A stretch of DNA of 64,000 bases from assembly GCF_021389935.1 (NCBI RefSeq), contig NZ_CP089979.1, positions 5,623,001-5,687,000 on the forward strand, written 5' to 3'. Shown piece by piece: positions 42,203 through 51,997 of this stretch. Positions within the stretch are counted from its first letter, which is position 1. Every line of letters begins with the position of its first letter. The notes beneath the pieces are model-generated. The model was not told where the DNA came from. It saw nothing but the letters and a program-made list of their open reading frames with translations, and did not search any database. Both the position numbers and the translations under genes were made by a program. Origin of the DNA: Fulvivirga ligni (GTDB lineage Bacteria > Bacteroidota > Bacteroidia > Cytophagales > Cyclobacteriaceae).

Positions 42203-43453
42203 TTAATCAGATACAAGTTCTTCTACCTTATTCCTTATACTCTCCATATTCTTTTCGGAAAATCCTGTAAACACCGACCTGACAATACGATTCTCGTCTA
42301 ACAAAACAAAAAACGGCACTCCTTGAACCCCATATTGCTCAAGCAAATTAATATCTGGCAGTAGGTATGGATATTCAATACTATTCTTTTTTAAGTACTT
42401 ACTAATTGCATCTTTATCATTTCTATACACTTCAATACTTATCACCGAAAAGCCTTTGTCAACAAATTCATTTTGGATTTTCTTTAACCTTGAAAGCGAT
42501 AAATGGCAGGGCCCACAACTAATAGATGTAAAATCGATCAGAATTACTTTTTCACTCACCCCCTGGAGAGGAAACTCTCTGCCGTCAAGTTTTCTCAACC
42601 CCAATTCAGGTGCTTCATCTCCTATATTAATGGTAGGCTTACTGATTCTTTCATTTTTTATGCTGAAATTTTGTGGAATTTCGGCTAAAGCATCGATCGG
42701 GTTCATATTTGATTTACCGATTTGACTTTTAACAATTTCCACAATAGAGGCATGATGCTCTTGTTTACGATAGAGTTTGTAAGGGAGTAAAGATTTTTTA
42801 TCAAACCAAACAGTATAAGTAGAATTAGCATACCCCTTTCTTCCCTGCACAACTATTAGATTACCCTGAACTTCAATTCTATGAGAATTAAACTGAAGAT
42901 CTATCTGCAATATACTATCATTATCGGCCGTTACTTTGTATCGATGTACTTCCTTCTCAATGTCAACTTCTCCTTCATCAGAATTTTGCCACAAAATTTG
43001 CTGATGACCACGACCTGGATACAAAAAATACTCTAAAAGCGTTTGCACCTGTAGATAAAATGCAGCGTGTAAGACAAACCTTTCCTCTGGTTTTATAATG
43101 ACGTCTTTTAAGATTACTTCCTTTTTTGACCAGTTAAAATCCGCAACAAACTTGCCATCGTATACCTGAGTCACCAAGGTCGTGTCATTCAAAAACCTTT
43201 TATAAGTGTAACCCACCACTGAGTCTTCCAAATTTCTATAGCCTTGAAATTTCTCAACATAACTGTACACAAAATTAGTGGTATCAAAAGGCGCTGAATC
43301 TTTACCGTTCAATACATATTCACAATTTTTTATTTGAGACAACTCATTTATAGCATTCTGCAAGAACTCACCAGGCTGTTGAGCGCATAGATTAGTTGCA
43401 GGCACTGCAATACATAAAACTGCAAATAGAGAAAAACGATAAAGACTTAACAT
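42203..43453 (-). CDS. TlpA-like thioredoxin-fold protein with N-terminal extension
   Basis: This 416-aa exported protein has a signal peptide ending near LCAQQ (residue 25). Residues ~30-270 are a beta-rich region of the type found in outer-membrane/periplasmic redox proteins of Bacteroidota. Residues ~275-416 are a thioredoxin fold (INIGDEAPELGLRKLDG) with active site SCGPCH (C313, C316) and cis-Pro motif GVPFF. It probably acts as a periplasmic thiol-disulfide reductase or cytochrome c-maturation-type protein. Its substrate is unknown. It is 45 bp upstream of lplA. Confidence 0.88.
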   Translation of the reverse strand: MLSLYRFSLFAVLCIAVPATNLCAQQPGEFLQNAINELSQIKNCEYVLNGKDSAPFDTTNFVYSYVEKFQGYRNLEDSVVGYTYKRFLNDTTLVTQVYDGKFVADFNWSKKEVILKDVIIKPEERFVLHAAFYLQVQTLLEYFLYPGRGHQQILWQNSDEGEVDIEKEVHRYKVTADNDSILQIDLQFNSHRIEVQGNLIVVQGRKGYANSTYTVWFDKKSLLPYKLYRKQEHHASIVEIVKSQIGKSNMNPIDALAEIPQNFSIKNERISKPTINIGDEAPELGLRKLDGREFPLQGVSEKVILIDFTSISCGPCHLSLSRLKKIQNEFVDKGFSVISIEVYRNDKDAISKYLKKNSIEYPYLLPDINLLEQYGVQGVPFFVLLDENRIVRSVFTGFSEKNMESIRNKVEELVSD

Positions 43454-43517
43454 ATTAGCATTTATATTTTATGCCAATATAATATTAAAATATAAGAATC
43501 AATTACTGACTTACACT

Positions 43518-44699
43518 CTAAGAAAGCTCATCAATCTTCACTTTTTTGGTGTTTTCTGTCACCAAAAAGTCATTCTTAGATTTATGCATGGTAAGGATAG
43601 CTTTAAGCTGTTCCATCATGAAAATGTGAGATTTAGACAGTGCTCTCCAAATATCTTTAGAGGCACCTGCTAGTTTTAGTACCCATACAAAATTAACAAA
43701 GAACATGAATACAGAGAAAACGAGCACTGCTGTAAGTATTGGTGCTACAAAAAGACAAGCTACAGCAAGAAAAAATGCCGCTGCCATAAGTAGGAACAAG
43801 GGAGGAAGTCCACTATAGATACCAAATAGCATTTTCACGAATCTTAGTCGGAAGAAACCACTAAGAATGATACCCAAAGAATATCTTAAATTAATAAAGT
43901 ATGATTTGAACCATCTAATTCTCTGATTCTTTATCTGATCTTTATTCTCAAGTTTTTCATCATACACGATAGCTTCGTATTCATAAGCTATCTTATGACC
44001 TTGCTCAATAATATAGTTAGCAAAATATTTATCCTCTCCATATATCACACCCTGCTCCTCTTTTTTGGTTATATCACCATAAAGAAACCCCTTCAATAAT
44101 GAGGTTGTAAAAGCCATTCCCGAACCTGATAAGGTAGAGGATGCTCTTAAGCGAAATGGAACATATTTATCTACATAATTATGATACATTTCACCAGCTG
44201 CATCTAAGGCAGCCACTGTTGTATCTAAATTTTTCGCCATTCTTCTACCCTGCACAGCTTCGTAATGGTATCGAAATGTGTTTATTTTTTTAAGAAAATC
44301 ACTTTTAATGAGGTTGTCAGGATCAAGTATAATAGAGGTATCATGATCTCTTACATAACTCTCTACAGCATATCTGATGGACTTTAATTTTGAGTTCAGC
44401 GGAGCACCAGGTACAGCAATAGTTAGCTTTTCATTTGGTGCTATATCAATTTCTTTATCGTAATTATCCACTACCAAATAAATATGATAGTTAGAGTAAT
44501 CCGATCGATATATGGAGTCTAGTATTTCAGAAATAGTATTAATGCTTTTATAAGCTGTAATGATGAGAGCCATATCCTTTTCTACCTTCTCTTCGGGAAA
44601 GGAAATTTTAGGCATGACTAAAGAAAAGAGAGTGGTTAAGAAACTGAATAATAATAAGAAGGCAATGATGACAGTAAGTACTGTAAGAAATATAATCAT
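43518..44699 (-). CDS. Membrane GT2 glycosyltransferase
   Basis: This 393-aa protein has one N-terminal transmembrane helix (1-28) and two to three C-terminal ones (~285-345). The GT2 domain shows ALIITAYKS, DPDN (126-129, metal-binding DxD), GED (221-223) and QRIRW (259-263, the QxxRW motif of processive family-2 enzymes). It probably extends a cell-envelope or exopolysaccharide chain using a nucleotide sugar at the inner membrane. No other glycosyltransferase, flippase or PilZ-domain gene is adjacent, so its product is unknown. It is a monocistronic minus-strand gene. Confidence 0.88.
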   Translation of the reverse strand: MIIFLTVLTVIIAFLLLFSFLTTLFSLVMPKISFPEEKVEKDMALIITAYKSINTISEILDSIYRSDYSNYHIYLVVDNYDKEIDIAPNEKLTIAVPGAPLNSKLKSIRYAVESYVRDHDTSIILDPDNLIKSDFLKKINTFRYHYEAVQGRRMAKNLDTTVAALDAAGEMYHNYVDKYVPFRLRASSTLSGSGMAFTTSLLKGFLYGDITKKEEQGVIYGEDKYFANYIIEQGHKIAYEYEAIVYDEKLENKDQIKNQRIRWFKSYFINLRYSLGIILSGFFRLRFVKMLFGIYSGLPPLFLLMAAAFFLAVACLFVAPILTAVLVFSVFMFFVNFVWVLKLAGASKDIWRALSKSHIFMMEQLKAILTMHKSKNDFLVTENTKKVKIDELS

Positions 44700-45235
44700 A
44701 CTTTTTTCAATTGTTAGAGGCTATGCAGCTTATGCTGAAAAGCACTCTTGTCTCAAATTTTAAACAAACTCAATTCTAAAGTCTCTTATTCAAAGTGACC
44801 TGAGTCCTCTCAATTTAGCAAAACTAATCAAAACTCAGAGTTGATACCTTTTAAGGTATTTTTAATTTTTAACACTAAATATATTGATTACTTAAAAAGT
44901 CTCAGCAAGAATTAAACACACTTTGAACAGAATGGTTAAAACCACCACCGGCGTTCAATGAACTGCTATATCTACAGTTTGAATACTACAATGAGAGCAA
45001 ACATAACCTCGTAACGGCTAACATAATATAAGTCGAAATTATTAGACCTTCCGCCAATTGCTTGGCAACAAGGTTTTATCAAAACTGAAAATGCCATGAG
45101 AAAAGCAATAAAGTAACCACTGAAAACAAATACTTACAATTAATTTCTTATTGAATTATAAATAGTTAAATTAAATATTAGTATTTAAATATTATTGATA
45201 ATGTAGGATAAAGGAACCATCAACCAACCCCCTTA
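44700..45235. other. Divergent intergenic region upstream of GT2 and bacteriophytochrome
   Basis: About 540 bp with no gene. It contains a perfect 16-bp palindrome (44844-44859). Promoters for both divergent genes should lie here but none is clear. Confidence 0.5.
44844..44859. repeat. Perfect 16-bp palindrome followed by a T-rich run
   Basis: ATACCTTTTAAGGTAT is perfectly symmetric and followed by TTTTTAATTTTT. It lies between divergent genes, where a terminator is not expected, so it may be a protein-binding site for the GT2 or phytochrome promoters. Confidence 0.4.
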
Positions 45236-47431
45236 ATGCTATATCAAGATTTTTCATTGAACGTGGACAATTGTGACAGAGAGCCGATTGATCAACCTAT
45301 GGCTATACAAGACTATGGGCACATGTTGGTTTTTCTCGAAGCTAATCCTAACTACCTTTTTGCAGCAAGTGAAGGGAGTATAGAACTCTTTAATCTTAAT
45401 TCAAGTCAAATGTGGTCCACCCACGTTAAAAGATGGCTACCTTCTTCGCTGTTAAAACTTCATCAAAACATTGATAATTACAAAGCCTCAGTTATTCATA
45501 ATCCTATTCTAATCAAAATTGATAAGAATGATTGGAATGCCATCATACACCATTGTGATGACAAGCTTTTTATTGAGTTAGAGCCTGTTCGGAGCGATAA
45601 GAAAGAATATTCATTTCACAGCATGATAAGAATGGTGTCTGACCCATTAACGTATATAAATTCTGAAGAAATGGCTTGCCGTGAGCTAGTTACGCAATTA
45701 AAGAGAATTACTGGCTACAATCGAGTAATGATTTTTCAATTTATCGCTGACAATCATGGACATGTGATAGGTGAAGCCAAAGATGAAGGGCTCGAGTCTT
45801 TATTAGGCCTACATTTCCCTTCATCAGACATCTCCACTGAGGTGAGGGAATCCTTTCTATCTAATAAAAGCAGAATTGCTCCAAACCTTCAATTAGATAC
45901 AAAAAATCTGGTCTTTAATCCTGATGCTGATGAATCAGAGCTATATATCAATTTTTCAAACTCAGAATTAAGGCCTATACCAGATTCCCAGGCTGAATAT
46001 CTGACAAGGATGGGAGTCATCTCTACCTTCACCGTTTCGATAATTTCTAATAACAAATTATGGGGAGTCATATCATGTCATCATTTAAGCCCTTACTTCT
46101 TATCCTATAAAGTGCGTAAAGCCTGTGAAATCATTGCTCAGCGATTCATTCACAGGTACACTGAAATTACAGAAGAGAAAAGGGACAAGGTTCTTGCTAA
46201 AAATGACAAAAATATCAATCGGCTTATAAGCAGCATAACTATTGACAAGGACATTGAAACGCAGCTCTTTGATGAAATTGACAAGATTCATTCTAGTCAT
46301 ATAGCAGATGGAGTAGCTGTAATAGGTTCTAATTCAGAAATAAGCACCATGGGTCTGGCTCCTGGCACCGATCAGCTTTTAAAACTAAAAAAATGGTTTT
46401 ATGATAGTAGAATTAACTTTTTCATCACCGATCAAATAGTCAATGACCTGCCACTGAACCTTCAGACTGACAAGCTTATTAGCGGCTTGATCATGGCTCA
46501 AATAGGTGATTTTAATGATGCTATGGTCCTATGGTTCAGAAAAACAGAAACACAAAGCACCATTTGGAGTAATCCACCTGAAACTAATAACCGAACTAGC
46601 GTTAAACCAAAATCTTTCAAGAGATGGCAACAATTAGTTGATTCTCAGTGCGCTCCATGGAATGAAGCTGATATTATTTCTATTAAAAAATTACATGAAG
46701 CTCTTCTTCTAAAAGACACCCAAAGAAAAGCTGATCACGCTAACAATATGAGAAATGAGTTTGAGAGACTTACATATATCGCTGCACATGATTTACAGGA
46801 GCCTTTGAGAACCGTAACGAGCTATCTCACCCTAATTAAGGAAGATTTAGAGCAAAGTGATGAGGATAGCAGTTCTGCCTATATAGAGCGAGCATGTGAA
46901 GCTGCCAATAGGATGAAAATGATGGTAAGTGACATGCTTACATACAGTAAAATTGGACACAGCACCAGCATAGAATGGGTGAGTATACCACGAGTTATCA
47001 ACGAGGTAATGAATGACATGATGGATATGATTAATGCAAAAGATGCATCTATCAAATGTGGTGCTTTACCTGAGATAAACGGCTCACACTATGAGATATT
47101 CCAACTATTCTACAACCTAATTAACAATGCTATTAAATACCAACCGAAAGGTAATGTGCCCATCATAAACATAAAAGCTAAGAGAGAAGGTAATTATTCT
47201 ATCATAGACATCAAGGACAATGGTATTGGGATAGACAGTAAAAACACGGAGAAAATATTTCTTATGTTCCAGCGCCTGCATCGGAAAGATGAATATAGCG
47301 GCACTGGAATTGGGCTTGCTCAGTGTAAAAAAATTATGGATTCTCTCAAAGGAGATATCTGGGTTACGTCCACCTTAGGGCAAGGCAGTACTTTTCATTT
47401 AAAAATTCACGAATCTAAAATAAAGCATTAA
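45236..47431 (+). CDS. Bacteriophytochrome-like histidine kinase (PAS-GAF-PHY-HisKA-HATPase)
   Basis: This 731-aa cytoplasmic protein has PAS_2 (NCDREPIDQPMAIQDYGHML; C13 at the biliverdin-attachment position), GAF (~140-305), PHY (~325-495), DHp with phospho-acceptor H518 (IAAHDLQEP) and HATPase_c (N-box NLINNAIKY, DNGIGID 661-667, GTGIGLA 689-695). The GAF motif PASDIP reads PSSDIS (D198 kept) and CHH (281-283) is kept. The pocket His usually in SPIHxEYL is Gln here (Q252, SQAEYL). It senses light through bound bilin and phosphorylates the adjacent response regulator. The stop overlaps the regulator's ATG (TAATG), so the two are coupled. No heme oxygenase (bphO) is adjacent. Confidence 0.93.
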   Translation: MLYQDFSLNVDNCDREPIDQPMAIQDYGHMLVFLEANPNYLFAASEGSIELFNLNSSQMWSTHVKRWLPSSLLKLHQNIDNYKASVIHNPILIKIDKNDWNAIIHHCDDKLFIELEPVRSDKKEYSFHSMIRMVSDPLTYINSEEMACRELVTQLKRITGYNRVMIFQFIADNHGHVIGEAKDEGLESLLGLHFPSSDISTEVRESFLSNKSRIAPNLQLDTKNLVFNPDADESELYINFSNSELRPIPDSQAEYLTRMGVISTFTVSIISNNKLWGVISCHHLSPYFLSYKVRKACEIIAQRFIHRYTEITEEKRDKVLAKNDKNINRLISSITIDKDIETQLFDEIDKIHSSHIADGVAVIGSNSEISTMGLAPGTDQLLKLKKWFYDSRINFFITDQIVNDLPLNLQTDKLISGLIMAQIGDFNDAMVLWFRKTETQSTIWSNPPETNNRTSVKPKSFKRWQQLVDSQCAPWNEADIISIKKLHEALLLKDTQRKADHANNMRNEFERLTYIAAHDLQEPLRTVTSYLTLIKEDLEQSDEDSSSAYIERACEAANRMKMMVSDMLTYSKIGHSTSIEWVSIPRVINEVMNDMMDMINAKDASIKCGALPEINGSHYEIFQLFYNLINNAIKYQPKGNVPIINIKAKREGNYSIIDIKDNGIGIDSKNTEKIFLMFQRLHRKDEYSGTGIGLAQCKKIMDSLKGDIWVTSTLGQGSTFHLKIHESKIKH

Positions 47432-47814
47432 TGGACCTGATCTTATTAATAGATGATGATAAGGATGATAATTTTCTTCATACCAGAACTATCAAAAAAA
47501 GTGATATCACTAAGGAAGTTGCCTCATTTTTAGATGCGGAAGATGCTTTAGCATACTTGAAATCTGCAGAAACTAAAAAGCCAGATTTAATATTTTTGGA
47601 TATAAATATGCCAAAAATGAATGGATGGGATTTCTTAAATGAATATACTAAACTTCCAGATGACAAAAAGGGCTCTATTGTAGTAATGCTCACAACCTCC
47701 GTTAACCCGGATGATAAACATAAGGCACTGAGCTTTCAGAATGTGGTTTCCTACACTAATAAACCTCTAACTCAAATGGAATTGTTGGATCTTATTAAAA
47801 AAGTAAGGCCTTAG
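47431..47814 (+). CDS. Single-domain response regulator paired with bacteriophytochrome
   Basis: This 127-aa protein is a lone receiver domain: acidic pocket DDDKDD (8-13), phospho-acceptor D57 in IFLDINMP, Thr in MLTTS and K111 in NKPLT. It resembles the Rcp1-type partners of cyanobacterial and bacterial phytochromes, which lack a DNA-binding domain. Its start shares a base with the kinase stop, so it is translated with it. Output must go through another protein, not encoded next to it. Confidence 0.94.
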   Translation: MDLILLIDDDKDDNFLHTRTIKKSDITKEVASFLDAEDALAYLKSAETKKPDLIFLDINMPKMNGWDFLNEYTKLPDDKKGSIVVMLTTSVNPDDKHKALSFQNVVSYTNKPLTQMELLDLIKKVRP

Positions 47815-47818
47815 AGTA

Positions 47819-48469
47819 TTATAATTTTTTTTCTGTATAAGAATCATAAATAATTTTTCCATCCAGATAGTCAAAAGCTATTTTCATAGAATCAGATTGA
47901 GGAATTTCTATATGATAAACTTTATCAAAGGGAACTTTGGGAAAGTTTTTAATAGTATCTCCATTTTTAAAGAAGTACATATCAATTATGAGGGAGTCAT
48001 AATAATATAGCGCAGACCTGAATTGCTGGCCAGAAGGATAATAGCTTATGGAATTCTGATGCTTTTTACCTTTTTTATATCTGGTTTCTGCAGCCTTCCG
48101 TGCATAATCATAGTAATCGACTCTGAGTTGCTCTTTGTTTTTCTTTTTGTGGTATCTTGTGATGAAATAACTATTTTCAGGCTTAGGAAATCTTTCAGGA
48201 GCATTTTTAAATACGAAGTAAGTACCTATGGCTCCTATAATAATTGCCCCCAATAAGGTAACTGAAAATATTCGGGATTTAGCCGAATGGCGTTTTTCTC
48301 TTTGTAAATGAAGTCTAACCCGCTCTTTTACATCATCTTTATTAATGTGATCAGGCTCCTCCTCTGCAGATCCTGCAGTAAGTATATCTTTTAATGACTT
48401 CCTGCCTTTCCTCACCTCTCTATTATATTTTAGAGAATCATTCATACCCTTTAAAAAGCCACCCATCAT
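47819..48469 (-). CDS. Hypothetical single-pass membrane protein
   Basis: This 216-aa protein has a basic cytoplasmic N-terminus (~1-66, with REVRKGRKSLKDIL), one transmembrane helix (about 67-87, FSVTLLGAIIIGAIGTYFVF) and a Tyr/Lys-rich outer part (~90-216). I do not recognise a family. It is convergent with the response-regulator gene, ending 5 bp after it. A role cannot be assigned. Confidence 0.7.
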   Translation of the reverse strand: MMGGFLKGMNDSLKYNREVRKGRKSLKDILTAGSAEEEPDHINKDDVKERVRLHLQREKRHSAKSRIFSVTLLGAIIIGAIGTYFVFKNAPERFPKPENSYFITRYHKKKNKEQLRVDYYDYARKAAETRYKKGKKHQNSISYYPSGQQFRSALYYYDSLIIDMYFFKNGDTIKNFPKVPFDKVYHIEIPQSDSMKIAFDYLDGKIIYDSYTEKKL

Positions 48470-48570
48470 AATTATCGTAAGATTTGATTGTTGATAAAAC
48501 TATAAATAATATCACTATCAGTCAACACATTGAACATTCGAAATAAAAGATGCAAATGTGTACAACAAAA

Positions 48571-48597
48571 AAAACCGGAACTAAAAGCTCCGGTTTT
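48571..48597. terminator. Intrinsic terminator after the TolB-amidohydrolase gene
   Basis: A 9-bp stem AAAACCGGA (48571-48579) pairs with TCCGGTTTT (48589-48597) around a 9-nt loop. On the minus strand it is followed by a T run (plus-strand AAAAAAA at 48567-48574), 21 bp after the stop. It fits termination of the minus-strand gene. Confidence 0.8.
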
Positions 48598-48617
48598 CTA
48601 TATTCTTTAGATCTATT

Positions 48618-51600
48618 TTAATGATCAGCTTCACAGCTACATCCTACTTTCATATAGCTTTCAGCAGTTTCGTGCCAATCGAAAGCTTGGTTGTACTTAT
48701 TGTTTTCCCAGTAGAATTTAGTCCTGGATTTCTCGTGATTTCCCAATTCATTCATGGTGTTGGCATCATATAAACGGCCATTAACCATAGTGTATATAAC
48801 TGTATTACTGTTAGTTATACCTTGAAGAGGATTCTTATCCAAAACAATTAGATCAGCAAGTTTACCTTCTTTCAATGATCCAACTTGCTCATCAATACCC
48901 AGATAGTTTGCTCCGTTAATAGTGGCGGCCTTTAAAGCTTCCATATTACTCATTCCCCCTTGCTTTAGCATCCACAGTTCCCAGTGAGCGCCCAGGCCAT
49001 GAAGCTGTCCGTGGGCTCCAAGGTTCACTTTCACACCATTATCAGCTAATGCTTTACAGGTTTCTGAAACCAGAATATGGCCATTTTTATATTCCTCTTC
49101 AGGTGCCATAGTTCTGTATCGGGACCTGGAATCAATCATTCCTCTAGGATAGAAAGTAAGGAGTTTCTCATCTTCCCAAACATTATAGTTCTGATAGAAA
49201 TAATACTCACCATTCAGACCTCCGTAATTTACAATCAAAGTTGGTGTATAACCTGTATTGCTATTTCCCCAAAGCTCTAAAACATCCTTGTAAACTGGTG
49301 CTACTGGAATGTTATGTTCTATTCCAGTGTGCCCGTCCATGATCATGCTCATGTTATGATAGAAAGTGGAGCCACCTTCAGGCACCACAAGCATGTTTAG
49401 CTCTCTGGCAGCTTGAATTACCTGCTGTCTTTGGTTTCTTCTAGGCTGGTTATAACTCTTCACTGAAAAAGCGCCGAAAGCTTTAGTTCTTCTCAATGCG
49501 GAGCGAGCGTCTTCAAGGTTATTGATCTTCGCTTTAAAATCGCCATCGGCACCATAAAGGATAATACCTGTTGAGAACAGTCTTGGACCGCTCATTTCCC
49601 CAGACTTGATCAGCTCTGATAAGGCAAAAACTGTTTCAGTATTGGCCGAAGGATCATGCGCAGTAGTAACACCATAGGCCAGATTCGCATATAGAGGCCA
49701 GTGTTTTTGCGGTGTGATACCATAACCAAAAGCACTTACGTGAGCATGCACATCTACCAACCCAGGCATGATGGTTTTGCCCTTCACATCATACACCTTA
49801 GCTCCTGCAGGAATAGCGGTAGAAGCATCGCCAATGGCTTCTATTTTATTGCCATTAATAACGATTATACCATTTTCAATTACCTGCTCACCTTCCATGG
49901 TGATAATGGTAGCCCCAGTAAAAGCTACATATCCATCAGGATTAAAAGATCTGGCATTCAGTGCCACCTTCACTCCTACTGTATCAATGGGAGGAATGCT
50001 GTCTGGAGAACCTTCAAGGAAGGTAAATCTTTCTTTGATGTCATTGGTAAAGTATTCGTCACCTAAAGTCCAATGGATTTTCTTGCTATCGGCTGACCAA
50101 TGGAGGTTAATGCCGGCATCACGCGTGATAGGAGCAACTGGCACAGATTTACTATTAGGATCAATGTCCAGCGTTTTACCAGTTAAAGGAAGCGGCGCAA
50201 TGTATGCTTTATGTAAGTTAATGAATGCCACCCACTTATTATCCGGACTTGGAATAAGACGGTTGGCATACTTAGACTCCACATGTGTATGCTCATCATT
50301 ACCTGCCAGATTCACACTTTTCAGCCTTTTAGTTAAGTTTCCGAAGAAATAACCACCCGTTTGGAAGAAAATACGATCTCCTTTTACACTGAACTGAGGA
50401 TACTCACCATCTTCTGTCACCAGCTTAGCTTGCCCCCCATCCGCTGAAATAGTATAGATCCCCGAGTTTTTATCAAATGTGCCACCCAAAATGCTGTTGC
50501 CTGATTCTTTCACAAAAACCACCCTTTTGCCATCTGGAGAGATCGCAGGAGTACGGTATATCCCCTTTTCATTGGTGATACTAACTGGCTCTTTCTTTTT
50601 ACCTTTTAATGAGATCTTCTTTACAGCTCCCATAGCTTCATCATCCCATGTTACATAAACCAGGGTACTGCCGTCAGCCGAGAAGACTGGCTCAAACTCA
50701 AACTCCTTGGCCGTGGTAATTCTCATGGGAGCGCCGTTAGGTAATTCTTTTTTATAAAGATGCCCTAGAGCATTAAATACCAGCCATTTACCATCAGGGG
50801 ACGTGATAGCATTTCTGATATCTTTCACCTCAAATTCATCAGAGTCAATATCTCTTTTAAACTTGAGTGCTTCGGCTATTTTAATCGTATTTTGTACTTC
50901 AAAAGGTATATCTGCAACTTGAAGTGTACTTACATTAAGCTTTTTGATTTTACCTTCAGCCCAGAAATAGATATACTGATCATCTGGAGACCAATCGAAG
51001 TTAGGGTAAGTACCAAAAATAGCCCATGCCTCTTGCTGATCCTTATTTAATTTGTCATAAATAGGCCATTCTTCACCTGTAGCCAGGTCATGAAGAAAGA
51101 GTACGGTTTTAGTTCTTACTCGCTTTACGAAAGCTAAATATTTACCATTATTAGAAATGGTAGGTCTGCAGGCACCACCTGGTCCGCCGGTGATGGTTGT
51201 AGTTTCACCATCTTCAATTCCATAGCGTTTTACAGCATATATCTGGCTATTAGGGTCTTTGTTATACTGAAAATAACCCCCTGGATAAACATCTTCACAG
51301 TAATATAAATATTTGCCATTTGGCGACACATACGGCTCATTTACATCTTGCTGATCATTCTTTCTTTTGGTAAGCTGCATACCACTACCGCCTGTAATGT
51401 GGTACATCCACATTTCACCAGCACCTAAACTACGGCCAGAGGTAAAGTGCTTTCTGGCAATAAGATAATCACCATCAGGAGTCCAGACAGCATTATTTAG
51501 CAGCCTAAAATCTTCTTTTGTAATCTGCTTAGCGTCAGATCCATCTGTATTCATTACCCAGATATTATCTCCTCCACCGGCATCGCTGGTGAACGATATT

Positions 51601-51893
51601 TTCTTGCCATCCGGGCTAAAGCGAGGCTGCACTTCGAAGGGCAAACCTGATCTTAGGGCCGTTGCCTTTCCTCCCGCGGCTGGCATAATGTAGATATCAC
51701 CGAGTAAGTCAAAAGTGATCTGACTACCATCAGGACTAACATCCAGATTCATCCAGGTCCCTTCTGTGGTAGAAAGTTCCATTTCTTTAAAATTCCACTC
51801 ACCTTCAGGTTCGGCTACATTCCATTCTTTCTTGTCCTGGGCGCCTACCATACCGGCGATGCATAATAACACACTGAGGTATAAGTATTTCAT
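48618..51893 (-). CDS. Secreted TolB-propeller/amidohydrolase fusion
   Basis: This 1091-aa protein has a signal peptide ending near VGAQ (residue 19). Residues ~30-640 contain TolB/WD40-like PD40 repeats (FSPDGKKISFTSD, SPDGKWLVFN, SPDGKRVVFV). Residues ~655-1070 are an amidohydrolase (imidazolonepropionase-like) with metal motif VDVHAHV (H716, H718), GHTGIEHNIP and LKEGKLADLIVLDKNP. The fold hydrolyses amide/cyclic imide bonds; many such fusions are annotated as Xaa-Pro-like or unknown amidohydrolases. It ends in a Cys-His tail (GCSCEADH). It is a monocistronic minus-strand gene with a terminator. Substrate unknown. Confidence 0.9.
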   Translation of the reverse strand: MKYLYLSVLLCIAGMVGAQDKKEWNVAEPEGEWNFKEMELSTTEGTWMNLDVSPDGSQITFDLLGDIYIMPAAGGKATALRSGLPFEVQPRFSPDGKKISFTSDAGGGDNIWVMNTDGSDAKQITKEDFRLLNNAVWTPDGDYLIARKHFTSGRSLGAGEMWMYHITGGSGMQLTKRKNDQQDVNEPYVSPNGKYLYYCEDVYPGGYFQYNKDPNSQIYAVKRYGIEDGETTTITGGPGGACRPTISNNGKYLAFVKRVRTKTVLFLHDLATGEEWPIYDKLNKDQQEAWAIFGTYPNFDWSPDDQYIYFWAEGKIKKLNVSTLQVADIPFEVQNTIKIAEALKFKRDIDSDEFEVKDIRNAITSPDGKWLVFNALGHLYKKELPNGAPMRITTAKEFEFEPVFSADGSTLVYVTWDDEAMGAVKKISLKGKKKEPVSITNEKGIYRTPAISPDGKRVVFVKESGNSILGGTFDKNSGIYTISADGGQAKLVTEDGEYPQFSVKGDRIFFQTGGYFFGNLTKRLKSVNLAGNDEHTHVESKYANRLIPSPDNKWVAFINLHKAYIAPLPLTGKTLDIDPNSKSVPVAPITRDAGINLHWSADSKKIHWTLGDEYFTNDIKERFTFLEGSPDSIPPIDTVGVKVALNARSFNPDGYVAFTGATIITMEGEQVIENGIIVINGNKIEAIGDASTAIPAGAKVYDVKGKTIMPGLVDVHAHVSAFGYGITPQKHWPLYANLAYGVTTAHDPSANTETVFALSELIKSGEMSGPRLFSTGIILYGADGDFKAKINNLEDARSALRRTKAFGAFSVKSYNQPRRNQRQQVIQAARELNMLVVPEGGSTFYHNMSMIMDGHTGIEHNIPVAPVYKDVLELWGNSNTGYTPTLIVNYGGLNGEYYFYQNYNVWEDEKLLTFYPRGMIDSRSRYRTMAPEEEYKNGHILVSETCKALADNGVKVNLGAHGQLHGLGAHWELWMLKQGGMSNMEALKAATINGANYLGIDEQVGSLKEGKLADLIVLDKNPLQGITNSNTVIYTMVNGRLYDANTMNELGNHEKSRTKFYWENNKYNQAFDWHETAESYMKVGCSCEADH

Positions 51894-51997
51894 ATTTAGG
51901 TTTTTGTTTTAAAAAAGATTTGCAATATAATGGTTATCAATTAAGTAAGGAAAGAAGTATTTATGAGCGGTCATGGTATGTTATAACCTCCAATACC

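Noticed and set aside
49768-50352. 194-codon plus-strand frame inside the TolB-amidohydrolase gene
   Set aside because: It is an antisense shadow of a strongly supported gene, and the predicted protein lacks any domain.
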